A program made the position numbers and the translations under genes. The notes beneath the pieces were generated by a model. It saw only the letters and a program-made list of their open reading frames with translations, searched no databases and was not told the DNA's origin. From JBKBXU01 sp046313675 (GTDB lineage: Bacteria; Bacteroidota; Bacteroidia; Cytophagales; Cytophagaceae), in assembly GCA_046313675.1 (NCBI GenBank), contig JBKBXU010000229.1, forward strand, positions 1 through 7,931: a stretch of 7,931 nucleotides of DNA, given 5' to 3'. This document shows, one piece after another, positions 7,116 through 7,931 of this stretch; within the stretch, counting starts at the first letter, position 1, and the number at the start of each line of letters is the position of its first letter.

Positions 7116-7619
7116 CTATTTAAATTCTTTCAGTGATTGCATTAAACTTTTACGGGCAACATGTATTCTGTTTTTAACAGTACCCATTGGAATATTAAGA
7201 TGCTCCGCGATTTCATTGTATTTAAAACCTTCATAGTGCATCATAAACGGCACCCTGAAGGTTTTATCCAGGTTACTAATAGACTTAAAAATTTCTTTTG
7301 TATTAATATTGGAAGCTCCTTCATTAAAGGAGATCGTAGATGAAACATTGAAATTATATCCTTCATCAATAGGATCAACAAGCGTATTCCTCTTATCGAT
7401 TTTATGGTAATTACTAATGAAGGTGTTTTTCATAATAATATATAACCAGGCTTTGATGTTAGTTCCGCTTTTAAACTTTGTGCGGTTACGAAGAGCTTTC
7501 AATATGGTGTCCTGAATAAGGTCATTGGCGTCATTATTATTGTGGGTAAATTTCAGCGCCGGAATTTTTAGAGATTTGGAAGCTGAGTAGACTAATTCAT
7601 TAAATTCAACTGCTGTCAT
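7116..7619 (-). CDS. ECF-type RNA polymerase sigma factor (sigma-70 family)
   Basis: This 167-residue protein has the two-domain layout of an extracytoplasmic-function sigma factor. Region 2 (about 10-75) carries NDLIQDTILKALRN and TNIKAWLYIIMKNTFISNYHK-like sequence for -10 recognition and core binding. A linker of about 40 residues (DPIDEGYNFNVSST) follows. Region 4 (about 117-165) carries LDKTFRVPFMMHYEGFKYNE and the helix-turn-helix IAEHLNIPMGTVKNRIHVAR for -35 recognition. Regions 1 and 3 are absent, as expected for the class. The ATG at 7619 is the first in frame with region 2 correctly placed; no Shine-Dalgarno is visible. No FecR-like or other membrane anti-sigma gene is adjacent. A 56-residue ORF ends 71 bases upstream on the same strand and may be co-transcribed. 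A strong terminator follows. The regulon cannot be read from this window; a link to the nearby T9SS cargo gene would be speculation. Confidence 0.93.
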   Translation of the reverse strand: MTAVEFNELVYSASKSLKIPALKFTHNNNDANDLIQDTILKALRNRTKFKSGTNIKAWLYIIMKNTFISNYHKIDKRNTLVDPIDEGYNFNVSSTISFNEGASNINTKEIFKSISNLDKTFRVPFMMHYEGFKYNEIAEHLNIPMGTVKNRIHVARKSLMQSLKEFK

Positions 7620-7671
7620 AGGTTTGGGGTTTTAAATTTTGAATATTGTTAAGGTTCTGGTTCTAATAAAA

Positions 7672-7687
7672 CTCTTTAATTAAAGAG
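7672..7687. promoter_or_regulatory. Perfect 16-base palindrome upstream of the sigma-factor gene
   Basis: CTCTTTAATTAAAGAG is a perfect palindrome 52 bases upstream of the sigma-factor ATG and 3 bases after the stop of the small ORF. As dyad DNA it could bind a dimeric regulator. As minus-strand RNA it could fold as a 6-bp stem with an AATT loop followed by TTTT, a weak terminator or processing site between the two genes. Confidence 0.4.
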
Positions 7688-7690
7688 ACA

Positions 7691-7861
7691 TCATTTTCTT
7701 TCTAAGGTTTTCTTGCGAAACAATTCGACTTTTTTCTGCAACCTGCTCTCAACAAACACATCCATTAGGTCCTCCTCCTCAAATTGGCTGATAAAGTTTT
7801 TCAAGTTTTTCTTAACAGGCTTCTTACCTGTATAATTCTTTTGACTGAAAGATTGCTTCAT
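7691..7861 (-). CDS. Small charged hypothetical protein (56 residues) upstream of the sigma factor
   Basis: An ATG-started frame of 57 codons ends in TGA and encodes a basic N-terminal half (MKQSFSQKNYTGKKPVKKN), an acidic patch (FEEEDLMDVF) and a basic C terminus (LQKKVELFRKKTLERK). I do not recognise a family. The composition fits a small cytoplasmic protein, probably helical in its second half; there is no signal peptide, membrane segment or cysteine. Support for coding comes from the clean ATG start, strand agreement and the sensible position 71 bases before an ECF sigma-factor gene, with which it may form an operon. A role as a partner or regulator of that sigma factor is possible but is inference from position only. 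The 70 bases upstream are very AT-rich, as expected for a promoter region, without a clear consensus box. Confidence 0.65.
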   Translation of the reverse strand: MKQSFSQKNYTGKKPVKKNLKNFISQFEEEDLMDVFVESRLQKKVELFRKKTLERK

Positions 7862-7931
7862 AATATTGAACTTTTTTAATCTATATATATGTAATTTTTA
7901 ACAAATATTAATCAAAAATTAAAATCAGCTT

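Noticed and set aside
7161..7343. Plus-strand 60-residue frame opposite the sigma-factor gene
   Set aside because: It is antisense to a clearly coding sigma-70 region 4 and has no domain or start signal.
7902..7909. Near-match to a -7 box (AATATTTG on the minus strand) about 40 bases before the small ORF
   Set aside because: One consensus position is wrong and no -33 TTG is at the right distance; in such AT-rich DNA this is expected by chance.

Overview
The window looks like a member of the Bacteroidetes, most likely of the Cytophagales type. The reasons are a large secreted protein that ends in a type IX secretion (T9SS) sorting domain, CHU-type Ig-like domains, AT-rich intergenic DNA, no obvious Shine-Dalgarno sequences, and one perfect match to the Bacteroidetes -7 promoter consensus TAnnTTTG. 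This placement rests on protein architecture and recalled family knowledge, not on a search.

Every supported gene lies on the minus strand, so transcription reads from high to low coordinates. From the right edge the order is: a 56-residue basic protein of unknown function (7691-7861); an ECF-type sigma factor (7116-7619) with an intrinsic terminator behind it; a short-form RecQ helicase with a TTG start (5117-7027) and a weak AT-rich terminator; a 1324-residue T9SS-exported, glycine-rich, multi-domain surface protein (972-4946) with a strong terminator; a 230-base intergenic stretch rich in hairpins; and a partial, unrecognised protein (1-741) that runs off the left edge and is interrupted by a 10-N assembly gap.

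The terminators at 917-947, 5075-5099 and 7055-7087 suggest at least three separate transcription units: small ORF plus sigma factor, recQ, and the surface protein. The sigma factor has no anti-sigma gene beside it that I recognise; the small ORF upstream is the only candidate partner, and that is inference. Nothing ties RecQ functionally to its neighbours. The surface protein is probably an adhesin or structural component of the outer surface.

The less ordinary signals are these: overlapping, mutually exclusive hairpins between the sigma-factor terminator and the recQ start; a REP-like hairpin beside a consensus -7 box at the 5' end of the partial gene, which suggests the gene was cut by a repeat element; a perfect 16-base palindrome between the small ORF and the sigma gene; and the glycine-rich core of the surface protein. 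I saw no tRNA, rRNA, CRISPR array, transposase gene or defence system. The large reading frames opposite the surface protein are by-products of its glycine-rich composition.
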